From Acanthacorydalis orientalis (Eukaryota; Arthropoda; Insecta; Megaloptera; Corydalidae): a DNA stretch of 64,000 nucleotides. The notes below the pieces were generated by a model. The model saw nothing but the letters and a program-made list of their open reading frames with translations. It searched no databases and had not been told where the DNA came from. This document shows positions 43,420 to 55,190 of the stretch, in pieces. Every line of letters begins with the position of its first letter. Position 1 is the stretch's first letter. Both the position numbers and the translations under genes were made by a program. The DNA is taken from positions 11,305,001 through 11,369,000 of the forward strand of contig CM068317.1 of NCBI GenBank assembly GCA_034766995.1, written 5' to 3'.

Positions 43420-43525
43420 AAAATATCAAAATAGAAAATAATAATTTATTGAACTTTGAAAAAATTCTGATGTTAATTTATTTGTGAAAGTCAGTTTATA
43501 CACAGTGCCAAACTGTATGTAATAA
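43420..43525 (+). repeat. Foldback repeat family, diverged outer part
   Basis: TTATTGAACTTTGAAAAAAT-like core and TATACACAGTGCCAAACTGT outer end. Confidence 0.5.
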
Positions 43526-44140
43526 CGATGACTTTAATGCAGTAATTATAGAAATTATCCAGTCACAATAACTAAATCACTTGTATTTATTTTTTAACTA
43601 TTATTATTTACTGTATATATACTCTTTTACAGAACTTACATTTTCTGTTTGAGTTCTGTTCTATAAAGTCGGAAAGGTTTTTCAGAATTTATATTGCGTA
43701 TAAAACTTGCACCAACAAAATATAAAAATGTCGATATAATAATTTTTATAATAAAATAATAGAAGAAAACATTTATTATAAGGTGTTTTTTAAAAAAAAA
43801 TTAACACGAATAAGACAAAGTAAAATAAAGAACAGGTGTATAGATTTAGAATAAAATAATTAAACTTTAAATTAAATAGAAAGTGTTAAAAAAGCATGTT
43901 ATTAATTATAAAAAACATTTTCAATAAGAAAAGATAATTTGCGATAAGATAAAAGTAAAATAATGTAAATTTAATTATAAAGAAATAATAAAATCGTTAA
44001 TAACATTCGGTAAATAAAAACGAAATAAAAATAACTATACTGCTTAAAATGATTTGCAAAAAATTCCAATTCTGTATAAATTTGCGGCTTTGTTCATTCA
44101 ATTTGAAAATAACATTTTAAATGAGGAATTAATTGATATA

Positions 44141-44142
<2 letters not shown>

Positions 44143-44210
<68 letters not shown>
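44143..44210. repeat. (TA)n tract, about 68 bp
   Basis: Pure TA. Confidence 0.97.
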
Positions 44211-44216
<6 letters not shown>

Positions 44217-44808
44217 ACAATTAGAATCAAATTCAAATATAAAATAAAAATTGGTCTAAAAAAATGTCTAAATCGCTTGCTCTTTAGTGCTGGCAATAAA
44301 CAGATAAATTTCTCAGCTGATTTTAAATTAAACCTGATTTTTCTGAAATTTAACTGTTATGATTACAATATTATTTAAATTTAATTGCAGTTAATTGTAA
44401 AATAATATACTGTTTCGAGCACTGTTTTGAAATGTATTTAGAGAATTTTCTCTTTAATACATTTCATAAAATCTCACTTTATTAAATATTTAATAGGCAC
44501 ATTACTACTATAAAGACTATGTTTAAATATTGTGCAAAATCTATAAATTATAATTTTTATTCTTTCACTGTATTACTTGCAAATAAATTTAGGAATTTAA
44601 GTTAAGAAAATATTATATTATCAAAAAATTATATATATATATATATATACATATATAACGAAACGGACGGTTATGCAATCGTGAACACTTTCAAAATGCA
44701 GTACACAATAGAGTCCGCTGACCAATCGACTGAGCCAGCGTGCCGGGTGGTTGCACTGCAACGGCCAACGATTGAGTGCAGCAGCGGCAGCGGCGATGCG
44801 TCGCCACC

Positions 44809-44994
44809 ATGAGGTTGATTTCTTCGTTGCCCGCGCAGTTGCCGAGAGTTGTCTGTCTGTTGCCATGGCAACAGCTGGGAAAGTTAGCAGGCTGTACAGT
44901 TTGCTCCGAACGGTGTAATACTTTACTATACAACCTACTACCTCAACCAGACATTGCCCTTTCTTGCAGCGTCGGATGTTGTGTCATCGACTGA
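44809..44994 (+). CDS. Small ORF from a strong Kozak ATG, hypothetical
   Basis: Sequence begins MRLISSLPAQLPRVVCLLPW, about 61 residues, ending at TGA 44992-44994. It has a hydrophobic lead and several Cys but matches no family I know. It may be a first exon, an upstream ORF, or chance in a GC-rich island. A frame of similar length exists on the other strand. Confidence 0.2.
   Translation: MRLISSLPAQLPRVVCLLPWQQLGKLAGCTVCSERCNTLLYNLLPQPDIALSCSVGCCVID
44859..44872. promoter_or_regulatory. RFX X-box, GTTGCCATGGCAAC
   Basis: Exact match to the palindromic X-box consensus of RFX transcription factors, in the centre of the CpG-rich island. Confidence 0.75.
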
Positions 44995-45000
44995 TATTTT

Positions 45001-45538
45001 GAACAGAATTTTTCACTAGCATTCACGTACTACTACTGAAAGTTCATATCTGCACAGACACATTTCGTCTACGTCTTATGAACCCACAGCTTTGTCTATG
45101 TCTGTGTATCCTGAAAATCATGTCTGAAGATATAATTAAAGACAATAAAATGTGTTTCTCTGTAGTTTTCTGCAAAATATACGCGGAGGAATTTAAAAAT
45201 AAAACTGTCAATTTTCTAGACGTTTATACTTTTTTTATGTACAAAAAAACAACATTCCGTTGAAGTTTTATGTTTAGCAACTTTAGATGTCGAATAAATT
45301 GTCTGTTATCAAATGGTTTCTAAAAAAGTGTTTTAAAAATGATTCTTAATATTTTCAACAAATTTAAATTCCCTAATATAAGTTCTAAAAGATTTATACC
45401 GGTGACTACATTACTCTCATAAGAAAATTATATATCACGTTTTCCAAACAGAAAAATGAAAATTGTGAGACTGTAGTTTTAAGAAATGAAAGAACTTAAT
45501 TAATACATGTCATAATTCCCACTTAAATTTACTTTATC

Positions 45539-45543
<5 letters not shown>
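45001..45543. other. Sequence after the island, no gene recognised
   Basis: Moderately AT-rich. The frame at 45078-45263 (MNPQLCLCLCILKIMSEDII...) has no known domain. Confidence 0.4.

Positions 45544-45614
<71 letters not shown>
45544..45614. repeat. (TA)n tract followed by (TG)n
   Basis: TA run then GCGTGCGTGTGTGTGTG. Confidence 0.97.
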
Positions 45615-45616
<2 letters not shown>

Positions 45617-45729
45617 GCGTGCGTGTGTGTGTGTGCTTAAATATAATTTGATAATTCCAATTTTATGAGAATTTTATTAATCAATTGTCAAATATTTTAA
45701 TAGAATCTTATTTTCTTAATAGAAATTTA

Positions 45730-46060
45730 CTTACAAGAAATAATTTTTTCTCTCATCTCACAAAGAATAAAAAATTAGTCAAAAATATTCAGTAAATGAT
45801 TATTGATCATTTTTAAATATTGTTTATGCATGTTTCAATCGTGATTCTATTATCATCACATCGACAAGATAGAAACACGTATGTTTTCTTTGCCATAAAC
45901 CTTTGAAGATGATAGTATCATGAACAAAATATGCATAAACAATAATTAAAATTTATCAATAATCAATTATTGAACATTTTTAATTAGAACAATTATGGTT
46001 TATCGGATGAGAGAAATAATTTGTAAAAAAATTATACATTAATTTTTTAAAGCTACCGTA
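45730..46060. repeat. Foldback repeat family, near-complete inverted pair
   Basis: First arm, reverse orientation: TCTCATCTCACAAAGAATAA, TATTCAGTAAATGATTATTG, GTTTATGCATGTTTCAATCG, TATTATCATCACATCG. Then a centre near 45880 and the second arm, forward: AAGATGATAGTATCATGAAC, ATGCATAAACAATAATTAAA, AATCAATTATTGAACATTTT, GGTTTATCGGATGAGAGAAA. The arms are mutual reverse complements with divergence. Confidence 0.8.
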
Positions 46061-46785
46061 TTTTTAAAAAAATTTGGGCACATTCGTTATTAATAAATAA
46101 TATTAAAAGTCAGGGCATTAAAATCTTTTTTTTTACTTTCCTTAAGTGTAGCACATGTTTTTATTTCAATTATTGGTTCATTACTGTTGAACAAATATTT
46201 AAAAAATAACTTAGCTGTGATTTATATTGGAAATGAGTAATTTTAATAAAAAGTTGTAGACCATTGTTATAAATACTTGCGTGAAAAAGTGAAAAATGTG
46301 AAAAATTTAGAAAAACAAATTTTTAAATAGTAGTCACAGTGGAATTACTATAAGAGAAAAATATATTTTTTATAAATTATTATGATTTGGAGCAAGTGAA
46401 TGTAAATGGACCCCGTGGCAGAACTATATTGCATAAAAAATAATTTGTTAAATTTCATTTAAACTTTTGACTAGTTTCTAATTCAATTCTTTTCCCTCTT
46501 TCTCTCTCTGTATGTGTATATATATACACATACACACACACAGAGATAGACTGAAAAAAAATTAATTACAAAATATAGATATAGATTTTCAAATTTAAAT
46601 ATACGTATAAATAAAAAATCGACAATATTGTTAAAGTTATAAACTTAATACTATACAGAGGATTTCCAAGAAATTCTAGTACAGAAAAGTTCTTCTTAAA
46701 AATATTTGATGGAAATATTTCACTTAAAACGGATATTTTTTTCATTAATTGGTGATTTACATGATTATCTGTCTGTCTGTGTACG

Positions 46786-46789
<4 letters not shown>

Positions 46790-46865
<76 letters not shown>

Positions 46866-46868
46866 ATA
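46790..46868. repeat. (TA)n tract, about 79 bp
   Basis: Pure TA followed by TGTGTATATA. Confidence 0.97.
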
Positions 46869-47162
46869 TATACAAGCGTATGTGTGTATTTTCCACGTCA
46901 AAAATATTTTCATTTAAAGAATATGATATTAGGAATTATATATGCCATATTAAATATTGGTTTATGTATTTAGATGGGAGTATTAGTTAATTAATGAAAA
47001 TGAAAGTAGTTAAGATTTTAGAATACATTTTATACAATGATCTTATTTTTAAAAAAGTCTATGAAATTTTCGTAATTTAAGCAGAAATATTAATAAATTC
47101 TATAAACATTTCTAATTTCTGTAACATATTTGATGTGTAAAAGCTATATATTAATTAATCTA

Positions 47163-47166
<4 letters not shown>

Positions 47167-47219
<53 letters not shown>

Positions 47220-47230
47220 TGTGTGTGTAG
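47167..47230. repeat. (TA)n(TG)n compound tract
   Basis: TA run then GTGTGTGCGTGTGTGTG. Confidence 0.96.
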
Positions 47231-47639
47231 TTTAATGTGAATGAAATTTAAAATAATACAGAAAAAATATAAAAAAATGAATAATGTGCAATTGAATTTA
47301 TTACAAGAAACAAAACAGCATAAATTAAATATATTCAAAAATGATTAAATACATATTTGTTAACACTTTTGCGCAAATGAGAGTTATGGCAGTTCATTAG
47401 TACACGAATTTACATTAATCTCATGAGTTTCAAATAACAGTTATTGTAGATTTTCTCCAAAATGCTGAAACATAAATATTATTTGTTTTTCTACTGTTTT
47501 GAGTCTGATACTGAAATTAAATACAAGGTATATGCACTAATAAATTATGGTTAAGTATTTTAGAAGGGAATCAATAAAATTAAAATGTGAGAAAAACGAT
47601 TAAATAATTTAGCACTTTGAGCATCACACCAGCGAACAG

Positions 47640-47775
47640 TTACAATTCAATATTTGCTTCTTCACAAAGCATATTTTTGTTTCAAATCAAAAATGTTCAG
47701 TAATTGATTATTTTATTTCTTAAGTTCATTTCGATGGATATTCCATTATCTTCAAAATGATAAGGCATAGGATTT
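47640..47775 (-). repeat. Foldback repeat family, copy
   Basis: TCACAAAGCATATTTTTGTT, AAAAATGTTCAGTAATTGAT and TTTCGATGGATATTCCATTA. Confidence 0.7.
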
Positions 47776-48676
47776 TTTTTAAAAATTTATGAGAATGGGC
47801 AAAACTCATTTAAGAGAGTGAATTTAACCATACAAGCTAGATTGAGTTATAAACTACTTTTAGAAATTAAATTCCAAGATTTTTTAATTTAAGTGTAAAG
47901 GATATTTATTTTAATAATAATCGTTTTGTTTATAATATGCATGAAAAAATATACTTTTAATAAAATTGAAATAATAATTTTTTAATAACTTTTTTATAGA
48001 AGAATTCTAAAAGAAAGTTGGCATATTATAAAAAACGAGTTGCATTTGATATGTGAAAAATACATTTGAATTATTATTTGGTGTTAAAAAAATGTCTACA
48101 TATACATAAATTATTTTTGATTAGTAAAATAGAGAAAATTATTATTTATAAGCAAATAATTTAACTGGGCTTAAATGAAAACAAGATGAACAGTAAAATG
48201 CCTTATTATTAAAAGTATCAATATATACTGACCATTTTTATTTTATTTTTTTAAATCCATGATTTTTTCGGAATTTATAACAATTAGTACAATGATTCTG
48301 CATTCTCAATCTCTATCTTTAGGGTTTCATTAATCTTAATCAATATACTATGAGTACTTTCAAAATACGTGGATTTTTCATGGGCAATGCTCAATACTTT
48401 AAGTGCTCAATACGTTAAATAAATACTTTGTTGCATGCATATAAAGAAAAATTCTACGACATATCTATTATTATTGCACTGTTAGATTTTTGAATATTTC
48501 GAAAAATGGAGAGTTGAAATTAAAAAGTATGACTTTTTCTATTATTTGTATTTGTTGGTCATTACGATAGCAAAAATTTCAAATATAAGTATTAAATTAA
48601 AAATATGTTTTTGTTTGTTTAAAGAACAAGTTCAATTAAAAAAAATACCAATTAATAGTTAAGGTAATTATAATTG

Positions 48677-48737
<61 letters not shown>

Positions 48738-49736
48738 CAATATTTAATCAATTTAAATTAATTATATCACTTCGTATATTAGTGACATATATTGTATAAA
48801 ATGTATTGTATGAATTCGTATAGTACACAATATAACAAACTATATACTTAATAATTATTAAATAATATTGTTATTAATTATATTTTTTCACAAATTAATA
48901 CATTAAAATATTGAACTATGTTTAGAATAAACGATTCGTTATTTATTAAGTAAATTTAAAAATCATTTGTTTTTCTTTTAAAAAAATCAAAACGACATCG
49001 TTTAAGTTTGAATATACAACGAGCATAAGAAAATTATGAAAATTAAGTACTTAAGAAGTGGAGTTCTATTAATATGTATAGAGAGTCTGAAAGCATATTT
49101 TCAAAAGAAAATTCGAATAATTAAATTATGTTTGTGTTAACATTGAAAATGACATTAAAACAATAAATTATTTTCTTAGAATAGTTCAAGTGACAGAAAA
49201 CAAATGAAAATAATAAGGTTGCAAAATTATTTTCAGACATAATAAAAATGTCTTATCGGAACGATCAACAAGTTTATTTTTTTGTTCTTTATAATCTTCG
49301 ATAATAATATATACGTATAACAATCATGTTATTCATCTTCAATGTTCGTTGATCTGTTCTCAAAGACAAGTACTCGTAAATACTAACTTGTGATATTTAT
49401 CAAAAAACACAAGTTCGGATCTACGGGTTGTTGTCAATAAGAATTATAATGCGATGGATATTTTCTTGAATGTGGGCTGACTGATGGAACTGAAACAATT
49501 AGAAAAATGAAAATTAAAAATTTATGTACAGTTGTTTTCTGTACAGTTGTTTTATGAAAAGTTTACTACTAGCTATTATCATGAAAAAATATTCTTTATA
49601 GATAGAAATAACTGAAGTACATGTATAAGTAAATATGTTTTTTATCCTACTATAATTTTCATAAATATCTACAATTTGTAATAAATAATACAAAAAAAAT
49701 TGGTTTCGTGTATCTACAATAATAATAATAAGGGTA

Positions 49737-49739
<3 letters not shown>
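47776..49739. other. AT-rich sequence, no gene seen
   Basis: TA tract at 48679. No coding or RNA gene recognised. Confidence 0.45.
48679..48735. repeat. (TA)n tract, about 57 bp
   Basis: Pure TA. Confidence 0.97.
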
Positions 49740-49789
<50 letters not shown>

Positions 49790-49808
49790 TATATATGGAT
49801 ATATAGAC

Positions 49809-49842
<34 letters not shown>

Positions 49843-49844
49843 AC

Positions 49845-49880
<36 letters not shown>

Positions 49881-49892
49881 CTATATTCATAC

Positions 49893-49936
<44 letters not shown>
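49740..49936. repeat. Long (TA)n tract with TAGA, TGTA and TACA variants, about 197 bp
   Basis: Source of false Tyr-Ile frames on both strands. Confidence 0.97.
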
Positions 49937-49939
<3 letters not shown>

Positions 49940-50245
49940 TGTGTGTGTGAAAATATTATCATTACAATTTATTCCCTACTTTTTATGTACTTAGAATATT
50001 TTATATTGAATTTTTTTTTAAATGAAAAAATATATTTGGTATTCAGATATGATTTTAGGTTTATTATTTGCATCAAAAATGTAATGAATAAAATTTTGGT
50101 TTTATTAGGATCAAATTGTAAGGACAACGTGTTGATTAATTTTATATTTTTACTTTTGGAGATTTATCTTAACGATGATTCACTTTTGTTAATAATAATA
50201 AAAAAAATAAACTTCAATTTAAAAGACGAAGTTACCCCTCTTTCA

Positions 50246-50250
<5 letters not shown>

Positions 50251-50321
<71 letters not shown>
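50251..50321. repeat. Compound (TA)n(GA)n microsatellite
   Basis: TA run followed by GAGAGAGA, left flank of a hairpin element. Confidence 0.96.
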
Positions 50322-50322
<1 letters not shown>

Positions 50323-50324
50323 AA

Positions 50325-50415
50325 GATTCAATTTACGCTTTCACATGAGAATTAAAAAAATTGCAAAAATAACATGATTTTTTTAATACTTTCATGTGAA
50401 AGCCTAAATTGAATC

Positions 50416-50418
<3 letters not shown>
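50325..50418. mobile_element. Miniature inverted-repeat (hairpin) element, about 93 bp
   Basis: GATTCAATTTACGCTTTCAC followed by ATGA at the left and TCAT followed by GTGAAAGCCTAAATTGAATC at the right are inverted repeats of 24 bp with one or two mismatches, around a loop of about 46 bases. Both sides are (TA)n microsatellite, so this looks like a MITE that jumped into a TA tract. Confidence 0.72.

Positions 50419-50459
<41 letters not shown>
50419..50459. repeat. (TA)n tract, right flank of the hairpin element
   Basis: Pure TA. Confidence 0.96.
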
Positions 50460-50461
<2 letters not shown>

Positions 50462-50645
50462 GGTGTTTGAAGTATTCTTGTGTTACGTAATCAAAAGAGA
50501 TAGACTTAGGAAAACATTTAATTAATAATAAAACCGCATATATATATATAATATATGGATTGTGTTCAGTAATCTTTATTATTAGTGCTTTATTCTTAAT
50601 TTATTTTGAGATTCATTGATGATGTAGAAGTCAATCAATAAATTA

Positions 50646-50690
50646 TCTTCAATACCTTTGGCGGACGTCGACGTCCGTTATTGCATCTCT
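50646..50690. repeat. Palindromic piggyBac-like end fragment
   Basis: CCTTTGGCGGACGTCGACG and the next bases TCCG include the perfect 16-bp palindrome CGGACGTCGACGTCCG. CCTTTGGCGG followed by a GACGTC palindrome is reminiscent of piggyBac-type termini, but a clean TTAA is missing on the left. Confidence 0.35.
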
Positions 50691-50909
50691 TTTTAAATAA
50701 AGAATTGAACAAAAAAATGTATTATAACAGTGTTTAAACGAAGTTGAAATTTTCTATAATACTTATTAAAGATTTATTTAAAATTAAATAAATTATTTTC
50801 TTTATATAAGTAAATTATTAACCATGAGATAATATTTCGTTATATAGCTAATATTTTACTCAACCAATACTTGTTTATTTCAAAATTTTGTCAATAAAAG
50901 TACAAACTG

Positions 50910-50912
<3 letters not shown>

Positions 50913-50958
<46 letters not shown>
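50913..50958. repeat. (TA)n tract
   Basis: Pure TA. Confidence 0.96.
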
Positions 50959-50959
<1 letters not shown>

Positions 50960-50960
<1 letters not shown>

Positions 50961-51584
50961 CATTAAAAATGGTTTTATGATAAGATAAAATGAACTGACA
51001 ACTACATCTTTTTAACAAAATTAATAATAAAAGAAATATACAACTAGTTTAAAATAGTATACTACACATAGATAACTATTCATTTTGTGATTGATATATG
51101 ATCAAAAACTCTTAGAAAGATTTTGAGACCCAAGCTGGGGTCGTGGGTGCCTTGACTTTTTACATTTTAAAGTAAAAAAAAAGTTCCTAATTGTGTGAAA
51201 AAGGAAATTTAAATTGATTTTTCTTGTGAAGAAATAAAAAAAAATCATCTGTTTTGGAATTGTATCCGTGCCTTGGAGGTCATATTCACTTTCACAATAT
51301 TAATAAATATATGGAAAACTTAAAATGCATATACAAAAATTAAAAAGAAAAACATCAAAAAAATAAATAAAAAATAAGAACTTTTCTCTTCGTATCATGT
51401 TAGAATGCATTGATTACGTCATATCACTGGACTTGGTTGTTTGCAGGGCAAACAGTCTCAAAATCACACAGATTTGGGTTTTTATCGTATTAATATAAGA
51501 TCTAATTAATAATAACTTATAATAATTTATCCATTTCGGAACTTATGATATTTCACGAACTTTCCTGATAATAGACACGATTTA
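50960..51584. other. AT-rich spacer, no gene seen
   Basis: Includes a GC-richer patch AGACCCAAGCTGGGGTCGTG at 51126, whose AGACCCAAGCTGGGGTC has inverted halves (GACCC/GGGTC). Confidence 0.4.
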
Positions 51585-52504
51585 TGACGTTTCATCGACA
51601 AATAGTCTGGTTAGAGTCATAAAACTTTATTTATTAAAAATTATTCCAAATGAAGTAAGTACTCTTTGAAATAGACCCTTGCATTTTTGTTGCACACTGC
51701 TGCCAACGCCTTTTACACTTATGGAAGCACTTCATGTACGCACTTCTGTGAATCACTTTTAGATCAGTCTTCGATTTTTTTTATTTCTCCTATCTTTATT
51801 CTTTTTATGATTTGAAAACGGAGTCTATTGATCCAAATATTTAGTTTTGGAAAGAAAAAGAAATCACATAGGGTCAAGTAAGGTGAGCATGGTAAACAAG
51901 GACTGAGAGTGAATTTGTTCTTCACCAATATCTGCCAAACTTGAAGAAAAGTATGAACTGGTGTACTGTCATGATGTATGTAGTAATGATGCAACAACAC
52001 GCACGATTTATGCCCAAAGTATTGATCAAAATGTTTTAACAAGACTTGTAAGATATTCATACTTATGCTGCAACCTCTCTAATAGTTAGTCGCCGATTGG
52101 TGCGGATGAGTTTGCGAACTTCAATAACTTTCTCGATGGTTTTGGAAGTTGAAGGCGTATACTCTGTATGTCATCATTTTTAACTGAAATTCTGTTTTTT
52201 TAAAGCGTGGTCCAGCAAAGAGCATCTTCAAAGGCCGTTTTCAAAAATTGAAGTGTTTGTGTTGCTGTCTTTCAAAGTTTAAAATAAATTTTCACACAGA
52301 CGCGCTACTCTTCAATTAGTTTAATCTTAAAAATCTCTCGAGTAAATAATCAAATTACTAAAACCGCGATAACTCTCAAAAAGAAATGCCCTCTCGATAT
52401 GAACTCAGTGGCGATCAACTCACAACTGATGGTTGCATCATCACGTCACTAATTTCTCCCTCTACTTACTATTGAACTGTGTGCGCAGTTTTGATCAAAC
52501 CTCG
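51585..52504 (-). mobile_element. mariner, internally deleted
   Basis: The right end, reverse-complemented, starts CGAGGTTTGATCAAAACTG. The left end TGACGTTTCATCGACAAATAG is a diverged partner. TA adjoins both. At about 920 bp it has lost some 400 bp of a normal element. Relics of the N-terminal leader, part of the second HTH and the catalytic C-terminal half survive on the minus strand. Confidence 0.82.
51680..52170 (-). pseudogene. mariner transposase fragments
   Basis: On the minus strand the region near 52080-52150 reads as the second HTH area (RKLLKF..SSAPIGD, with TNRRLTIREVAA-like words in the next frame). It then jumps to a catalytic piece (MNILQVLLKHFDQYF, VLLHHYYIHHDSTPVHT), LAKNK-like sequence and SPYLTLCDFFFFPKLN. 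The second catalytic motif, normally HHDNAPAH, reads HHDSTPVH and keeps its Asp. The stretch with the first catalytic Asp is deleted. The protein is nonfunctional. Confidence 0.82.
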
Positions 52505-52819
52505 TAGATTGAATAAATCAGTAATTGTTAAATAATTTTATCATTTAGAATGTTAATTGAATTATCTATTGATTCAAATGAAAACTTTGTAAACAGTTAT
52601 TTCAAGCATTATTATACCGTGTTCCTTTTTTATAATGTACTATTCTATTACACACAATATATTACTATTATGTACTTTATTATACTGTGATTTTTGAACT
52701 AGAGTATATTTTAGTTAATAACATAGAATTATAAGTTAATGACAGTCTTAAGTAAGTTCTCTTCCAGAAAGAAGTATGGACCGAATAACTGCGAGATTCC
52801 ACCTGGTAGAGTTTATATT

Positions 52820-52879
<60 letters not shown>

Positions 52880-53385
52880 TATCTAATTATAAAAAAAATA
52901 TTTAATTCCGTCTATTTTATGGCGTTATTCTGTAACTTAAAATGTAACTCATATTAAAACGCGAAAAGAAAAATCGATCATACTGATTTGAATTATTCCC
53001 AACTTATATGAGAACAGATAGTTTTTCTACAACTATTTTTAAAGAAACTATTGTATTTTAAGTACGATTATATTAGTTTGGTCAGATTATATATTTTTTA
53101 TTATATTATATGAAATTAATTTGTAAAATAATTCTACGAGTTTTAATTTTCAATTTCGAGTTATATTCCGAGTTATTTTAGTTTTTATTTCGCAATTAAA
53201 AAACATTTGTTATGTCAAAACTGGAAATAACATAAATAATTTATTTTTAGATATTTTGCATAATTAGAGAAAACTGAAGATCATACACTGATGGTCGTCA
53301 TAAAACTGAGATTGATTAAATGTTTTATTGATATTTTATTTTAATGAAATAATTTAGGTATCAAAAAAACAACATACAGTTCTGT
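52505..53385. other. AT-rich sequence, no gene seen
   Basis: Contains the TA/TG tract at 52825-52880. Confidence 0.45.
52825..52880. repeat. (TA)n(TG)n compound tract
   Basis: TA run then TGTGTGTGTGTG. Confidence 0.95.
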
Positions 53386-53389
53386 CAAT

Positions 53390-53570
53390 GTATCTCAATT
53401 CATGGTCATAAATGAAATTTTTTTAAGTTCCATAAATCACACTTTTCTAATCAAAAATGTTCAGTAAATGATTATTAATGATGTTTATCGTATCAAAGCG
53501 GTAAAGTATAGAAAAATCTGTCTTAGATTTTTTTTGTACTTTTATGGTTTCAATGAATTAATATTTTTTA
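53390..53570. repeat. Foldback repeat family, copy with central hairpin
   Basis: TAATCAAAAATGTTCAGTAA, ATGATTATTAATGATG, GCGGTAAAGTATAGAAAAAT then CTGTCTTAGATTTTTTTTGT. The AGAAAAATCT / AGATTTTT pair is the family's central hairpin. Confidence 0.75.
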
Positions 53571-53634
53571 TTCAAAGTTAACAACTAATTTCTGTTGAAT
53601 TACAATTACAATTGCATGTTTTTATATTTGTGAT

Positions 53635-53905
53635 CCCGTTGGTGTTTTGTCCTAGTGGTATTCATCCTATTGGATCATTTCATTTTTTGTTCTCTAGTAA
53701 TAGTTTTGGTACGGTGCCATTTTCAAGTAGGTTTTAGCAACTCTAAATCTACCCAAAGATGCTCTACATGCCGAAGTTAGTTTTAGAGAATAGAAACTTA
53801 ATCCAAAAGGACGAAGACCACCAGGTCAGTTTCGTGCAACTGTTCATAAAATTATTAAATTTCAGAAAGTGATGCCTTCATGTTAAAATAGTTATAAACA
53901 AGGAA
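53635..53905. repeat. Unnamed dispersed repeat, copy 1
   Basis: TTGGATCATTTCA, TAGTTTTGGTACGGTGCCAT, CTACATGCCGAAGTTAGT and CAAAAGGACGAAGACCACCA align in order with 62725-62975. Each copy has inverted GTTTYGGYAYG / CRTGCCGAA words. Confidence 0.55.
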
Positions 53906-53947
53906 AAAATTAAACATTATACGAATATATCTAATAAGTATATGTTA

Positions 53948-54000
53948 GGTCTACAAATTAATTCGATGCCTTTTTCTAGAAAATGAATGTTTATGGAAAA

Positions 54001-54048
<48 letters not shown>

Positions 54049-54514
54049 TAATATATATATATATATATATATACATTCTCAAAATATCCCTCATTATCTT
54101 AAATAACTTTGCTCCATTTATCGAGTAACTGATAAATCTCTTATCCAAAAAACATGACTGCTTTGAGTCGATGAAGTCGTAATACATTTTCAGATTTCTT
54201 CTATAGTTTTAGCTTTTTGCATGCTTTACGCGTCATAACACCTTCTCCAAAGATGAACAAATCATTCCCATTACTTTGACATCATTTTTTCTACTATAAT
54301 GCAAAAAGTACGCAATCCCTAATATGAAGCTTTTTGGACATCATCGTATTCACTACTGTTTTGTGAGGTTATGTCAACAGCTTGGCCAAGATATATAGTA
54401 TTTTTTATATATTAAGGTTGGCACTTCAAAAGCCAAAAACGACGAGAAAATATTTTAATTTAAAACAAAGTTATGACTAATTTAGTTTAAAGGCACTGAA
54501 TTAATTTTTACACC
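53948..54514 (-). mobile_element. Short Tc1/mariner-like element, copy 2
   Basis: Same family as 15048-15560 in reverse orientation. Ends are GGTCTACAAATTAATTCGAT and, at the right, GAATTAATTTTTACACC, next to TA on both sides. The shared interior includes CCTCATTATCTTA, AGCTTGGCCAAGATATATAG and TTTTGTGAGGTTATG. The minus-strand coding relic has words like LLDKWSKVI and NEGYFEN, close to a mariner C-terminus. A (TA)n tract (54002-54074) has grown inside it. Confidence 0.78.
54002..54074. repeat. (TA)n tract inside a transposon copy
   Basis: TA run with one TACATTA interruption, absent from copy 1 at the matching place. Confidence 0.93.
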
Positions 54515-55132
54515 TAATGTGTATACATATATATATATATATATAATTTGTATATCAGTATTAAGACATAAGGTCTTGGCTACGATTTTGATTTTTTGGG
54601 GAAGTTGCAAGCTTCCAGGTTAAGACTTATAAAAATCTATTTATCCACAAAAATTAGTTATGATCGTTTCTATTACCTAGTTTTAACTTCAATTTAAAAT
54701 GAAATTCCTTCCTGAATTCAAAATGGAATCATTGGACTATTTTGATATATTGATGAATTTGTCTTTCTGAAATCTCAAAAAATAAACTACGAATTCTTTT
54801 TTATTTGTATTTTAACAAATTATAATTCAGTTTTCAATTATCTCATTTCAAATAAAAGACTGTAGTGTATTATTTCACAGATGAATTTAGCCAGAATATC
54901 AGAATTGTACTACGATTGTATTGTACGTTTGTTATAAGTGCAGCAATTTACGTTAATAAAAAGCTTTGTTTTATGTAATTTCGTGTTATCTTAATTTACG
55001 TAATGCACACTTATAGAAAAGTAATCTCATACGAAAAGCATATCTGTACGAAGGGCTTCATAATCTTAAAGTTGTTACTATGTGTGTGTGTGTGTCTCTG
55101 TGTGTGTGAATGTGTGTGTGTGTGTGTGTATG

Positions 55133-55133
<1 letters not shown>
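54515..55133. other. AT-rich sequence, no gene seen
   Basis: A foldback-family outer end (TTAGCCAGAATATCAGAATT) lies at about 54888. Confidence 0.4.
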
Positions 55134-55180
<47 letters not shown>

Positions 55181-55190
55181 AAGAGAGAGG
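55078..55190. repeat. (TG)n, (TA)n and (GA)n compound microsatellite
   Basis: TGTGTGTG runs, then TATATATA, then GAGAGAGA. Confidence 0.97.

Larger units (their letters stand above)
41736..44130. other. AT-rich sequence, no gene seen
   Basis: Contains the TA tract at 42320 and a diverged foldback-family piece at 43420-43525. The small frames (42275-42532, 42712-42915) are low-complexity. Confidence 0.45.
44640..45000 (+). promoter_or_regulatory. CpG-rich promoter-like island with an RFX X-box
   Basis: About 350 bases are rich in G, C and CpG within otherwise AT-rich DNA. Visible motifs are CCAAT at 44722-44726, a GCAGCAGCGGCAGCGGCGATGC stretch, CGCCACCATGAGG at 44803 (strong Kozak context) and the perfect palindrome CTGTTGCCATGGCAACAG at 44857-44874, whose core is the consensus RFX X-box. 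RFX sites occur in promoters of ciliary and neuronal genes (established). The ATG opens a frame of about 61 codons to 44994 with no known domain. No downstream exon could be recognised, so the gene and its direction are unknown. Confidence 0.55.
46061..47640. other. AT-rich sequence, no gene seen
   Basis: TA tracts at 46790 and 47167. A foldback-family outer end (CCCCGTGGCAGAACTATATT) lies at about 46410. Confidence 0.45.

Noticed and set aside
44621..44933. Minus-strand frames through the GC-rich island
   Set aside because: Length can be explained by low stop-codon density in GC-rich DNA. Composition is Ala/Arg-rich without a domain and no splice context was seen.
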